The notes beneath the pieces are model-generated. The model saw only the letters and a list, made by a program, of their open reading frames with translations, ran no database searches and was not told where the DNA came from. DNA of 64,000 nucleotides from Xiphophorus maculatus. Its lineage: Eukaryota; Chordata; Actinopteri; Cyprinodontiformes; Poeciliidae. The DNA lies in assembly GCF_002775205.1 (NCBI RefSeq), contig NC_036447.1:16164501-16228500 (forward strand). The letters run 5' to 3'. Positions within the stretch are counted from its first letter, which is position 1; each line of letters begins with the position of its first letter. Below, one piece after another: positions 1 through 12,178 of this stretch. Made by a program: the position numbers and the translations under genes.

Positions 1-2908
1 CTTCCTAAGACCTATCACTAAATAGTGGATGAATGGAACAAATGTTGCAGCTCATATTGAATCTCATATTGAATCTATTAACAAAAGTAAAAAAATCAAG
101 TTCTTCTGATTTACTATTTAACAAGGAGGTTACATGTGCCCCCCTCAAGATGATCAGAAATCTCTGAGACCTTTTTAGGGGTACTGCTCACACAGCCAAA
201 GATCAAAAAAGACACAGAAAAAGATCAATTATGCTTTAATGCTATTCAAATCTTAGTGCAATGCAGCATTATCATTAACATTTATGACAAAGAAATGAGT
301 CCACTCACAGTGTGCTGTTGCCTTAATGTAAGAATGTAACATTTAACCTTTACTGACATTTAAAAGGTAGCATGCGTGCGTTCATCGTCAGTATTTATGA
401 GAACCTTTTAGCAAATGAAATTTAAAAAATGTCATGCTCTGCCACCAAACCGCTCTCTGTGTTGGACAGAGCATACTAACAAGACAAATTGTTTCTTTTT
501 GTGCCTGTTTGTTATTATACATCATTGTAATATTTTGTTAACCTACTCTCAATTCTAATGTTGGCACAAGAAACTATTTTACTGCTCTTTGGATTTTAAA
601 TTATGTTTATCATCTGTGTATTCTAAGCTTCAGTGGAATTAAATCATGTTTAAATGCAACAGGTTAGATGATATTTGCTTTCAGCCCGAAAAAAGAGCAG
701 GTGTATGTTGGTGGCGCTGTTCAGGTTTCTTGGTCCAGATGTAAGTATGCAATGGACAAAGCCTATTAAATCCACCACATTACACTGCAAGCCTTGAATA
801 CATTTCACAAAAAAATATTTAGTGCTTTGTATCATAATTGTGTTCCAAAAACAAAAAGAATTCTGAAGCTTACTCCATACCTGCTACCTAATACTACATA
901 ATTTCCTTTGGTGCTGCATTCTCAGTTGTTAATAAGAAAAAAATACTATGCTCATCTCCATCTGTATAGGGTAAATAGAGACTTTAGAAATATTCACCAT
1001 CCAACATGACAGAGCCTGAGCTAGTTTGAGAAGAGTAAAATTTTCCCTCCATACTTTTGGAAAAAGTATGGATTACATTTAATTATTTCTTTTGTGTGCA
1101 TTTCTTTTTCTGCATCTAAACTAAATTCAGAGCTCCCAGTGTGTTTTCATATTTATATGTATTTTATTCACAATTTCCCTCCTAACAAAATATAATTGTT
1201 TATCCTTAAAGTTGGTTTTACTAAAGACTTTTCAAACGCCGCTTGGTCTGGAATATTTCTGCAATTTGACCTTAGTGGTCAAGGTTGGAGGCTGTTTTAA
1301 GGTGTGTTTATGGAATGTTTGTAAAGTAGAAACATTTACTCAGATACTGCATAAAACAAACTTTCATTTTCCCGTTTATGAGTCATTCTAAAATGTTTTC
1401 TTTGGTGCTCTGCTTCAAGCATTTGGCAATGCAATGCTCTGGGTGTGGTAGCACTAAACCGTGACACTGCTTCATCCCTGTATAGTCCTTAGTTTTGCAA
1501 TGTTTTAAACTCATACAACAGCTCTAAGCAGATGACACTCAGTGAGAATAATTACTTCTGATAGTCCTCTGTCAAACGTTTTTCCCATTGCTAATCTATT
1601 GGATTTCAGAAACTGAGAACACTTTACTTGACACCAATCTTGAAAATGAGCTCAGAAATAACTCAGAGAAAGCCATGACCGACAAACATGACGTTTATGG
1701 CAGGCACAACTGCTAACGCGTTATCATATAGGACTCAAAATGGTCTGTGGGCAGAATGAAACTGACATTCAACTCCTGCAGTTCTGCTTGTAGGGGTCAG
1801 GTATTATAATGACCAGCTGAGTTTTGATAAGACAACTGAAATCTGGCTCTACCAGTGTAAATGATGCCTCAGATCCCAAAAGATCTCCCAAAATATGCTC
1901 CACTCTTTTCAGAAAGTGATGCTCCATCTTGGATTTCACTTAATAACACCTGAGAGCTTTGTGAATAGACAGAACCTTTTGAAATGTTTGTGCTATATGA
2001 CTGAAAAGGTGTCTAATGGTTGGCTCTTTGTTGCAAAACCATGGCTCTCTTAGGCTAAAGCTTTAAACGACCGTGTACTATCAGTTCTCCTAATAACATC
2101 TGGCACCAGTCAAAGTGAATTTGATACATGTATCTGTAACGGTCATGACACCATGACAGGTAAGGGGCTAAACTGAAAGCCTGTAAAAAGTGTTTTCTCA
2201 TGATTCCGTCTAACTTCTAAGACTTTTTCTCTTATTATGAAATTCTGCTATTTTAGAAGTGAGTAGCAGATAGTCATAACTGTTAAAACTAATTGTTGGT
2301 TGTGCCAGACATTGGATGCTAATGCGTTATTCTATCTCAAAACAATGTCAGTATTCTGATTGATCACGTTACCCTGTGGAACTCAAAATTACTTTTTGAC
2401 ATCCTAACAAAACGTTTTAAAAATAATTTGGTGACATAAATTATTTTCAGTCCGGGGTTATAATTGTGAGCTGAACTGATTTGAGCTGCCAGGTCTGCAT
2501 CCCATTGGTCTTTCACTTTCACCTGATCTGATTGTTGTCCATAATTTACTAACTGTGGTTCAGAAGGATTTTGTCATCCAAACCACTCAGTATCTGAATC
2601 CTTCCGACTTTACACTAATAAAAACATAGCAACATCATCAAACACAACAACTTAAATATATACGTATCACTGTTATTGTTTTTTTTTTTTTGTAATATGT
2701 GTTTCATTATAAAACTAAATCAACTGCATTTACATAATTTATTTTTATGAAAGCACCAATCATTACACAGTTACTGCATTTTCTTCAACATAGCATCTGT
2801 CCTCTTGCTGATAGTTAAGGGATAAAGGATGAAATATCATTTAAGCTGTGTGCAAAAGTGTGTGTGATCCTTTTACTTTGTCTAAAATGTGTTTCTCTAC
2901 TCATTCAG
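1..2908. other. AT-rich noncoding DNA, no gene recognised
   Basis: No reading frame with a recognisable domain, and no exon with paired splice sites that I could support, was seen on either strand. If the exon at 2909 is a nephronectin relic, this stretch would be its upstream intron or intergenic DNA, but no Pro/Thr-rich linker or EGF-like exon was found here. One weak dispersed repeat (about 330-510) is listed separately. Confidence 0.5.
330..510. repeat. diverged dispersed repeat, copy 1
   Basis: Blocks in this segment reappear in the same order at about 7175-7330: a motif like 'tttactgacatttaaaagg' (here) and 'tttactggcatttaaaggg' (there), then 'gctctctgtgtt' shared by both, then 'gcctgtttg' versus 'tcctgtttg'. 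Similarity is patchy, so this is an old pair of copies of one dispersed element. Its class is not identifiable from the ends. Confidence 0.35.
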
Positions 2909-2996
2909 GTTACTTGAGCTGCTCCTTTGATGGCAGCTTTTGTGGTTGGATCAGGAACAAAGATGGAGACCTGGGAGACAATGCCTGATCCAAAAG
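2909..2996 (+). pseudogene. npnt: orphan, frameshifted nephronectin-like MAM-domain exon
   Basis: An 88-nt exon with a good acceptor (pyrimidine-rich, ...cattcag before 2909) and donor (gtaatc after 2996). Read from TAC at 2911 it gives CSFDGSFCGWIRNKDGDL, which is the start of a MAM domain (Cys, Phe-Asp, Cys-Gly-Trp) and resembles nephronectin, the extracellular-matrix ligand of integrin alpha8beta1. After Asp-Leu the family continues His-Trp-Glu. Here CTG is followed directly by GGAGACA, as if 5 nt (CTGCA) had been lost between two CTG copies. That shifts the frame, and an in-frame TGA appears at 2986-2988. In the pre-shift frame the rest would read Trp-Glu-Thr-Met-Pro-Asp-Pro-Lys. No following MAM exon was found between here and the lipoxygenase promoter. 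NPNT lies next to TBCK in other vertebrates, which supports the call. A sequencing indel remains possible. Confidence 0.6.
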
Positions 2997-5900
2997 GTAA
3001 TCAAGGAGCAAAGTAGCTCCCTTTGACATTCATGTTTTCTTTAGAAGTCAACATTTGAAGTGCTTTGTTCTTTTATTGAGGTATTCACACACAAACACGG
3101 TTTAAAAGAAAATCAGTTTTGTTCTGCTTAATTACCGGTCAAAATAAACATCAGTCCAGGGAAGTAATTTGTCCTTTGCAGACCAGTGTTTTGCTTTACA
3201 AAGAAATTCAAATGAGAAGTGGATTACATGGCCTATCACTGAAGCCAGATGCTTCATTAACTGAGACTCTGACTTAGTTTTTCTTTGGGTTCAGACAAGG
3301 AAATAATATGCTAAAATATGCTGACAGGCCACTTATTTGTGTGTGTTTTCTGACTGCAGTTCGAGGACTTTCACCTGTTTTAGTTGTGTAATTAAAGATT
3401 TTTAGCAAAAACATCTAAAATTGCATGAGGAGTAATAAAACTTAATTATACCTGTCAAACAACATTTTAATTTGCAGCATATTTTGGGGGAATTATGTCA
3501 GAGCAGTTCAGTTTCGGTTCAGTTGTTTTATTTGTGTCCAACTTCACGTACAATACTTTATGATTGGTGTGGTGTCCTTTGAGTAGATTGCCCTGGGCAC
3601 ACATGCCTGCAAGAGCAATGAGTTTGACTTAGAGGGAACTCATCAATGATGCAGAAAGGCACTGAGACTTACCGAAACCTAGTGGAACCTCAGTAATTAA
3701 CAACCGCCATAAAATGCTCTGCCACATAAGCAAAATACGTACATCAGCATTAATCAGCAACTGCCCAGAAGCTCTTTTACGTTAAATTTTAAAACCTGAC
3801 GCATGCATTAATAAAATGAATCTCTAATTTAATCTAACTGAAGCGCTTGACTTCAGATCCAAGTGTGAAACTGCTATAAATTTTCTATGAGTCAGTCAAG
3901 ATTCATTTTTGTTTCTTCAGCATTATGGTAGTTTCACACATCTCAGACATTTTACTCACTTACTAAAACAAATGTGCGTTGATTATAATAACACTTGCGT
4001 GTTATTATCTTAACATTCTTTTCTGTTCCTGTTTCTTAAATTGTAATCAAAATTTTGAATTCTTGAATCCCTCAGTGGAAAAATAGTTGAGTTATTGTTT
4101 CCACATAACATTTATTTGACAAAAAAGAGAAGGTAACCTTGGTACTATATAAAAGCACATGTCTTTCACTGCTTATAATTCAGATCAAGTAACACCATCT
4201 CAAATACCAGGTCTTTGATTTTTCAGCACTAAAATGACAATCCCCTTGTGTAACATCATGTTGTTCTTTAAGTTTCCAGCATGGTTTTGACCTATCTACA
4301 CTCTAAATGGACCTCAAATTAGACTAACACGTTTTTCAACTTTCTTTGAAACCTGTTGGTTACCATGTGTTCCATCTCTGGATAATATTTGCCATAGCAA
4401 CCATGTGGAACTTGAATGGCAGGTCCTTGTTGTGAGCACTTTGTTTCTGAGGTGTTCCAGTGAAGGGTGCTGTCATTGAGCGGGACCTACGCCATCTCTT
4501 TGGTAGCTTTGTGTCAAAGTAACATGTAAGAAGGGTTAAACGTTACTCAGGAAATTATGGTGTTGGAACAGTTTGGGCAACATTATGTGAGTCAGGGTAG
4601 TACCATGCAGTCTCTATAGTTGTCTTTATGGCACAAGGTCTTGTGATAAATCGTACTAATGTTTCTTGTGAAAGTGAAGATTGCCTCAGTAGGTGATGAT
4701 ACTCAGCTTCTGTAATCGTGTCACTTCATCTGATGTTGCAAGAGTTAGTAAAATGTGTAACAGGAAGTAGTTATTGAGCAATTGCTCTGCTCTGTTGAAA
4801 GCTCAAGATGCGATTGATAGCATATAAGAACAGATTTCAAAAGCACTGAAGGAGCTTCTACCTCTTTGAAATTGCTTGTGCAGCAATATGTTGTCACTGA
4901 AAAAAAGAAAAGGTGACAGAAAAAGATACATTCTGTTGGCAAGCACTTTGAGAATGTGGCATCTAGACTAACAAGCTGTTTTACAATTTCTTTATGGAAT
5001 CTGGACTGCATTAGGTTTAAAATCTAATATGTACTTTGACATAAATGTGACAGCTTCAATGTATTAACATGATAGGAGCTATGACATCAAAGTTCATTTC
5101 TAGATTACCTCAAGTACTGACTATCAAAGATATTCATCCAGTTCCATTTGCCTAATCCCAGAGAAAAGGTAATTATATTAAGTTCAATAAGGTCTGTATT
5201 AAATGAGTATTAAATCTGTCTGATTGAAGAAACTATAATTCTTACTTTGGTTAAAGGCGTCTTTTTTAGAATCCAGAAGGGCAAGCCTACATTTCTTTCA
5301 AAAAAGATAAACCAAACACAAAAACTATTCAACAAGGCAGAGCACTCAGGACATATCCGGTCTCTAAGTATGTGTGTGGATTTTTTAAGTTTCTTCAGAA
5401 TTGTACTGGGGAAACACCAGTCACCCTCTCTCTGAATAGCAATGAAATTCTTTGTTTTTTGATTGTTTGTTTGTTTTTAACCTTGTAGTGTTTGTTGAGC
5501 GGACATTTAGAAGTCTTACAATGCTCATGGGAAAATATTGTTAAGCTGGCAAGAGAAAATTAATTGATTTCCTTTTTTCATTGCTGAGAGAAAAGCAGAT
5601 GAGAGCACCGTAAAAAAAAAGGAACTAAATTGAATAAAGCCACTGTGGTACAAATAGCTTTAACACTCAGGAGCATTAATCTCTGCAAAATAGCTGAATT
5701 ATGCAAAACATTTTACTGGTAGTTGAACAAATGTGCATATCGGTTTTATATTTCCCAACACCGTTGGTAAAATGTATACAAAAGCTTTCTACAACAAATG
5801 TTTTCATGGGAACTAGGCGATCCCAAGATGCAAGTTTTGGCAACAGTTTTTCTTACTGTGAGCCTTTGAGATTTTTTTAAGCTTCCCTCACCTTTATTTT

Positions 5901-6542
5901 CATTGTTTATGGCAGCAAAATAAATTTGGGTCATTGTCTAGTCTCCATGCGTTTGAGTCACTGGCTATGTTTTGTATTCATTTCTAACGAAGACTTTTTC
6001 TTTTCTTGCATTCGTGTTTTGAAGAATGGTTAGGTGAAATGTCACCTTCACAGATTTGATCAGAAGAAGAAGTACAAATTGAATGTTCCTAGACACTGGT
6101 AAATTTAGGAGAGTAAACTTTAGATTGAAAAACAGGCTTTACATATAATTTAAGCAACAGCTAAAAACTTTATTAAAACCATTTAAAAGTATGCAGTGTA
6201 CATCCACTGTATGAGCTAATCAAATTAAACGGTCAGTTTGTCAAAATCTTCTTGCCACTGAAATAAAAGATGCATTTATTTAAGGACTTTTACACATTTA
6301 CCACAGTTTTCAAGTAGCTTGAAGGGATTTTCATTAACTGCTCTGTTTTACACTGCCATATTTTAGCCACAAATTTGATATGTGCATCTGAAACCCTAAA
6401 ATGCGTAAATATACATTTTTAAGGCATCAAATTGCAACATCAATTTCTTTTAAGTTAAGTTTGATACATTGAGCATTTTTATAACAACTGTAGGTAACAT
6501 AGTTTCTTGATTGTGCTACAAAATGGCACTATGTGACTGGAC

Positions 6543-6586
6543 TGCCTATGTGTTAACAAAATGCATGTTTTGTTAACACATAGGCA
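6543..6586. repeat. perfect inverted repeat, 19-bp arms, 6-nt loop
   Basis: Left arm 6543-6561 (tgcctatgtgttaacaaaa), loop 6562-6567, right arm 6568-6586, which is its exact reverse complement. Nothing outside the arms looks like a transposon end or a target duplication. It is one of many short-loop hairpins in this window. Confidence 0.85.
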
Positions 6587-7174
6587 CAATTCTTACCATT
6601 AATAAGATTATTACTTGTCTATCCTTAAACAATCACAGTAATAAATGTAGATTTTTTTTTTATGAATTACAAGTTCTGTTGAAATTTTTATGTACCTATA
6701 GTTTGGGGCTTTGCCACAGACTGTTTTAGATTCACCAAAGGTATTTTACTATTTGTTGAAAGAGACCTTTACAAGTAACTCATTCAGCTAGAGGCTCTCT
6801 GCATCTACACCTTTCTAGCTAAATCTCCAAAAGGACAAAATTACTTCTTGAATTTATTTTATTATATATATCTCATGGAATTATAAACCAAAATATAATA
6901 GAAAAATAGATAAGTGGAAAATTATTCACCAATGTTTTCGTAGAGTAATAGGAACATAATTAATAATACTTGTTGGCAACTAAGATGTTGTTTTGAGTTT
7001 GATGATAAGACAAATTTGACATTTCAGTGATGCATCTCAACCAAATATGCAGAAGGGAATAATAAAAAACATTTAATTTGATTTAAATCTCAGTATACTG
7101 TAGAATAGGCACTAACATTTTTGCAAAGAAATGTATCCACTTACTGTGAGCTGCAACCTCAACCTTACTGTCAA

Positions 7175-7330
7175 AATCTTTACATGTACCCTTTACTGGC
7201 ATTTAAAGGGAAAGTATGAGTGCTCATTATTTTATGCTCCTTCACCCCACAGCTCTCTGTGTTTGAGGTCCATGCCAGTAAAGAAAATAGATTTTCTGTT
7301 CCTGTTTGCAATATGAAACACCAAAAAAAG
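7175..7330. repeat. diverged dispersed repeat, copy 2
   Basis: Partner of the segment at about 330-510. The order of similar blocks is conserved (tttactggcatttaaaggg, then gctctctgtgttt, then ttcctgtttgc). Divergence is high, and no terminal repeats or target duplications are visible. Confidence 0.35.
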
Positions 7331-8457
7331 TAATAATAATTGTTATCCCAGCTTCTAAAAATTTACAGCAACTCGTGTTGCTTTAGAAAAGTTATTTTAT
7401 TATTTTGTTAATATTTCTTTCTCAAAGTGAAAAATAATATTGTTTGCTCTGTGTACAACATATTAAACATTAACACATGACAATGAGTTATTTATTTGAC
7501 ATCGATAAATGGTTCTTCATGGAGAGCTTTAAAAAGTTTGAATCTTTCGATTTTTATGTAAATGAGACTTTTAAAATACAGACACAGACACATAAGAAAC
7601 AAAAGTCAAATAGATTAGATCGGCTCTTATCTCTTATAGGAAAGCTTTTGTTTCTGCCCATTTACATCACAGTCAAAGATAAAAGCAGACCAGATTTTCT
7701 GAAAGTTACTCCCTCAAACTGGCTTTCTGACTCCTCTTAGCAAAAACAGACAAGACAAGTAAGCATTTGTGCTTAGTACTAAAGTTCAAAGGTTAGATAT
7801 AGTGTGCTTTGATTTGTCCTTTAGCATTCCTTCTCATTATCTTACTGAGAATCACTAAACTATTTACATAAAAAGTTTTTGTTGCTACAGCTTTCACAGC
7901 CAGAGTTTTGAGTCAAAGGCATTTTCCTTTAGATTCAAGTGAAACCTAGAACATTAATTGTTCATTTACGGTTTGCAAAATTGCTTTAAAAAGTTAAAGA
8001 ACTTGATAAGCTAGCTGTAGTAAGAGGCATGTTCAGCAGGTTAAAATGAGACTTCTGGTTGCCCGTTCACCTTTACAATCAAAAAGTTGTAACAAATTTT
8101 TATAATTTGTTTTAGTAAAATCAAGACCATTTTGATCTTTGTTTATCCATTTGTAATGATTGCATATTGGATTTTTTGTGCTTGAGACAAATCTGACACA
8201 TTTAAATTTTGGAATTAGTTGACACCAAGTTGAAGGCTAATACCATGTTAAAGTTATTAGTCACACTTTTTTTCAAAACCAAATTTAAAATAAATTGTAT
8301 TAGATTGCTTTCTTTAGTATTAACTTATTGTAAAATGTGAGAACACAAATCTTATTTGAAAGCTTAAGTTTGTTTCACCAATATAAGACAATCAAAAACT
8401 TGGTTGAGCATTTAACTTCCATGAAATGACAGTATACCAACAACTGAGACCATAATG

Positions 8458-8485
8458 TTTTTTTTTTGTTTGTTTGTTTGTTTGC
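8458..8485. repeat. T-run and (TTTG)n microsatellite
   Basis: A T run followed by four to five TTTG/GTTT units. Simple sequence, probably length-variable. Confidence 0.8.
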
Positions 8486-9099
8486 TTTGACAAAAAATAG
8501 TCCTAATGAACTGTGTAGGATATTGTTTCATCAAAATATTGTTGTTACTGTTGTAACTTTTAAATCTGTTTGTTACAGATTGTTTTTCTCATCCTCTATT
8601 CCTCTATCAGTGTTATCTTGCTCAACTACTGTGGGATGTTAAGGTGTTTTTATTTGCAGAGGTCTGGGTCACCTTTTAGCATTTCATTTATATAAGCACA
8701 GAAAGACTGCATTTAAACATTGCATTTAAATCACAAGCACAACCAAGGTGCACTCTGAAAGATATTGCCACAGCCATTAAATATGCAGAGCAAAAACCTC
8801 CCCCTACTTTATGTTTAATGCACTTACAGTATATTAGACAAAGCATTTCTACTAGCCCTAAATGGCTTCAACACGACTTTTAAACACTTTTTTTTAACAT
8901 TCTGGTCTTTTAAGTTGTTCTATTTGTTGCTTTGTCAGCATTGTGTGATTGAAGGTTTTCTAATTTTTTGCATTGTAATTTGTTCATTGTGATGACAAAC
9001 AATTGGAGACTGATAAAAATGATATTTTAATTAATGAAACTGATGTGTTTTTAACTAAATATTGATGCTACATGTGCGTTGTGTGTATTACTTATTTGT

Positions 9100-9560
9100 T
9101 CCCCTGTGTTACATGCAGTGGACATGATTTGAAACATTTTCTAGGAATGGATGGTTACTACCAATGTTTCTGCAAAAACTTTGCTATTGTGGTTACTCCC
9201 CTTACAGCTTTGTGTAGCCCTGCAGTCCCCTTGGTGTGGACCAGTGAGTGTCAAGAAGCTTTCAATGCAGCTAAATCTCGTCTCTGCAGCGCTCCAGTCC
9301 TGGTCACTCCTGATGTCACTTAGCCATTCAAGCTGGAAGTGGATGGCTGTGCTAAAGTTGCTGGTGCAGTACTACTTCAAGATGGTGAGGATGGAGTGTG
9401 TCATCCTGTAAGTTACTTTTCTGCTAAGTTCAAAACTCACCAGATGAATTATTTAAAAGGAAACTCTTGGAATGCTCTTGACCTTACAACACTTTGAGGT
9501 GTATGTTGGTTCTTCTTCTCCAGTGACCGTGTTTACTGATCATAACCCCATGGTTGATCC
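9100..9560 (+). mobile_element. decayed Ty3/gypsy pol fragment (RT end to RNase H)
   Basis: Translations in the plus frames give the reverse-transcriptase/RNase H junction of fish Ty3/gypsy elements: 'FLGMDGYYQCFCKNFA', then 'PLTALCSPAVPLVWTSECQ', 'AFNAAKSRLCSAPVLVTPD', then after an in-frame TAG 'PFKLEVDGCAKVAGAVLLQD' and 'HPVSYFSAKFKTHQMNY', ending near 'TDHNPMV'. Stops and a frame change show that it is dead. Only about 150 codons of pol survive. The element ends abruptly at about 9550, where LTR-like sequence follows, so most of the interior is deleted. Confidence 0.8.
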
Positions 9561-9574
9561 TAGTTGGTAGAGGT

Positions 9575-10016
9575 TGGTGTGCAGTTTGGTATTATTTTTA
9601 TTTGTTTATTTTATTTCTTCTCAGGGCTTGGATTTTATGGGAAGTGGTGTTACATACAGTGGTGGCATGTAGGATTTCCCCGCCAGTTCAGGTTTCTGCT
9701 GAGCTCCGACAGGTTAAGCAGGTTCAGCTGGTTTCACTCTGCCTCTTGATTAGCAGAGTATAAGGCTAGCTGGGAAACTGAGTTCAGGACCTCTTGGCCA
9801 ATTGGGCAGCCTGTGTGTGGCAGCTTTGTGGTGCTGTGATGGAGGATTGTTGTTTGCTAGAAACCTTGGTTTTTGTTGTTGCTCTTCCCTTTATTTTCTT
9901 TTAGGTTCTCATTTTTTTGACCTATAAGATTTTTTCAGATTATTCTTGAAGAATAAAACTTTAACTTTACCCTCCTGGTTTTGTCTCTTCATTTTTCCCT
10001 GGTTTATTTATTGTTA
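9575..10016 (+). mobile_element. LTR-like sequence attached to the gypsy pol relic
   Basis: Directly after the pol fragment comes about 440 bp of GT-rich sequence. It contains an AATAAA signal at about 9952-9957 followed by a T-rich stretch and 'ttattgttaca', then an abrupt change to a C-rich segment. This looks like a 3' LTR (U3-R-U5) joined to pol by an internal deletion. A second LTR copy and a target duplication were not found, so the boundaries are approximate. Confidence 0.45.
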
Positions 10017-10674
10017 CAGGCCCCCTCCAATATCCCTAGATTGCCTTGGGGGTCTAGGCAGTCATAAGATTTTGATTTAGAGCTAAATATGCAATAAGAA
10101 ACCAAATGAAAGCAACATCTGTTTCATTTAACAGTATATTGAATTTGCATGTTGTTTCTATTTGTTGAAATCAATGGATTGAAGGACATTCAGTTGGTAT
10201 GTGCTTTAACAATGCTGAACACAGGTGGTCAGGCAACAATTCAGCTAGACAGAGTAAAACGTGTGTCAGAAGCTTGTGAAACGTTAAGCACTTTTTCAGT
10301 TATTTTATCATTGGTATTTGCATAACAGAGTGACAGTTACTCCATTTGCACCAGATAATTCAGTTATGTAACCTGAAAGTTCAGTTTTAGACGGCAGACT
10401 AGTTTTCTCTTTTGTACAGCAATTTCTATGGTTTCCAGATTAAATAGCATCCAAATCCCTCTCTAAACATTATAGGTCGAGAACAGGTTACATTTAAATG
10501 ATATGTCATCTCTGTACTTTGCCAAACATGGCACATAACTGTCAGATACTGCATTACAGGTATTGCATTAAACATCAAGCAATTTCCTAAATGATGAAAT
10601 GAATAGTTTCATAATGTTGCTAAAAGATCAGCACCAGATAATATGCAAATAAGTCATCCTTTTGTTAACTTTTT
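10017..10674. other. noncoding DNA between two LTR-type elements
   Basis: No exon or recognisable repeat. Ordinary AT-rich intergenic sequence. Confidence 0.4.
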
Positions 10675-11383
10675 TGTCAGGATCGGTGTTTTTTTTTTGT
10701 TTTTTTTTTTTTGTGGAAGCCTGCTGCTTCCCACTTCCTCCACCAGATGCCGCCTAGGAGCAGAGCTCCTGGAGAGGCGTGGGGTCGAACCCGGGGACAC
10801 ACCTGTGGCGCATTGTCTGACTAATACTGGGAGTATTTAAGAAGCGGCGAGCTGACACTTCCTTGCCTGAGTGTTTGTTTACCTTGGTAACAAATCATTC
10901 CTGAGTAGGCCCTCTGAGCATTTCCTGAGATAATCGCCTCCTGTGTTTTTTCCTGTTGTCAGGTTTACCTGGATTCCTCCGGAGTTTTCCGAGAGGAGAG
11001 TTCTGTGGGTCGTTTGTCCCGGACTACTATCAGCCGTCAGTTCGCTCCTCCACTCAGCCTGACTTACCTGTCCGCCCTCCAACGGTTCGTTGCCTCTCCA
11101 CGCCGCCCCTGGGTCCGTTGTTGCTCCAAAGGAAACATCCATCCGCTCCTAGTAAGCCTTTCCCTTCGTCAACATATATATTCATCCACCTCCCTGGATT
11201 CGTACATTCTAACAGCTTCTCCTCGTTGACAGTGGCTGAACTGGTTGCCCCTTCCAGACTCCTGCTCCGTGTTTTCTCCCCAACCCTATTCCCTCTTGTC
11301 AATAAACTTCATTATTGTTTTGCACACGCGTCTCCTGATTGTGTTCGTGCATGTGGGTTCGTAAACTGGAACCAAACATGACA
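10675..11383 (+). mobile_element. solo LTR of a Ty3/gypsy-like retrotransposon
   Basis: A 709-bp block that begins TGTCAGGATC and ends CATGACA (TG...CA termini) and is flanked on both sides by TTTTT, a 5-bp target duplication (10670-10674 and 11384-11388). It is clearly richer in GC than its surroundings. A TATA-like tatttaag lies at about 10834 and an AATAAA at about 11302, followed by a GT-rich tail, which is the usual U3-R-U5 order. No internal gag/pol lies beside it, so this is the recombination product of a full element. Long open frames on both strands are a by-product of its composition. It lies about 460 bp upstream of the lipoxygenase TATA box. The T-tract duplication is low-complexity, so its weight as evidence is limited. 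Confidence 0.8.
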
Positions 11384-11840
11384 TTTTTACAAGACCGCCC
11401 TACTACTCATAGAGTTCTTGCTAAATCCATTTTGTCTGTAAGAAGGGATTTTAATCAAATAACTATGCAGAGAAATAGTTTTGCATTAAAGATATGTGTT
11501 GCTTACTCTAAATGTGGTTTGGTGTGAAAAACTGTAAAAAACCATCTTTGTGTTAAGTAATTAACATGTGCTCAGTTTGTTTTGTTGTTCTGGGGAAAAA
11601 CAATTGTAAACAAAAATCTTGGTTTTTGTTATCAATGTGTCATTCTGCAGTGACATGCAGGTGTTATCTATGTTCTCCATATCTCAAGAGGTATGTAAAC
11701 CCAACGTGTTGAGTCATGAAAGTCCCCACATTTAAGTAAGAACAGGAAAAACACTAAAGATGAGAGGTGGGAGGTTTACTTTCCGCGTAGTTTCATTACC
11801 ATAGCCATTTCTTGGTACTGAACAAACACTCCCATTGAAT
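11384..11840. other. lipoxygenase 5' flank
   Basis: Unique AT-rich sequence between the solo LTR and the TATA box of the lipoxygenase. No exon is seen. It should hold the proximal promoter of the gene, but no specific factor site is claimed. Confidence 0.4.
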
Positions 11841-11925
11841 ACGTGTATATATACAGAAAACAGTGGCGCTAACTTGCATCAACACAGCAGCTCTTCAAGG
11901 AAACTTTGTGATCTCATTAGCAGAG
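11841..11925 (+). promoter_or_regulatory. predicted core promoter and noncoding exon 1 of the lipoxygenase
   Basis: A TATATATA box lies at 11845-11852. About 25-30 bp further on, a noncoding first exon would start at roughly 11875 and end at 11925 with CAGAG before the donor gtaaga. The matching acceptor is 12153-12154 (...catcaag), giving about 24 nt of further 5' UTR before the ATG at 12179. The start site is inferred from spacing only. Confidence 0.5.
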
Positions 11926-12178
11926 GTAAGACTAATACATTCAAAAGTTGCTGAAAAACAGAAACAAACAAGAATCTTTTATTTGTAGTTATATCAAATG
12001 AAATTTTTCCATTTCATTCTGATTCAGTATCTTTCATCAGTTTGTCTGTAAAACGTCTTGTTAGTTATCAGGACAATCCTTTTGAATTGTATTGCAATGA
12101 ACTAGAACAACCAACCAATCAGTGTTGATTGTTTTTCTCTCTCTTGACATCAAGGTGGATCAATTTTCAACAGCAAAA

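Larger units (their letters stand above)
2997..9071. other. AT-rich noncoding DNA between npnt-like exon and gypsy relic
   Basis: About 6 kb with no supported exon. It was searched by eye for the rest of the MAM domain and none was seen. It contains a 44-nt hairpin (6543-6586), the second copy of a diverged dispersed repeat (about 7175-7330), a TTTG microsatellite (8458-8485) and scattered A/T runs. The longest open stretches are short, AT-driven and match no family known to me. Confidence 0.5.

Noticed and set aside
1700..2490. Apparent internal duplication (gctaacgcgttatc / gctaatgcgttatt and nearby words)
   Set aside because: Only a few short words match and the intervening sequence does not align, so this is within what chance allows.
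10956..11381. 141-codon plus-strand open frame and several overlapping frames on both strands
   Set aside because: All lie inside the solo LTR; they reflect its higher GC content, have no domain, and LTRs of this type do not encode protein.
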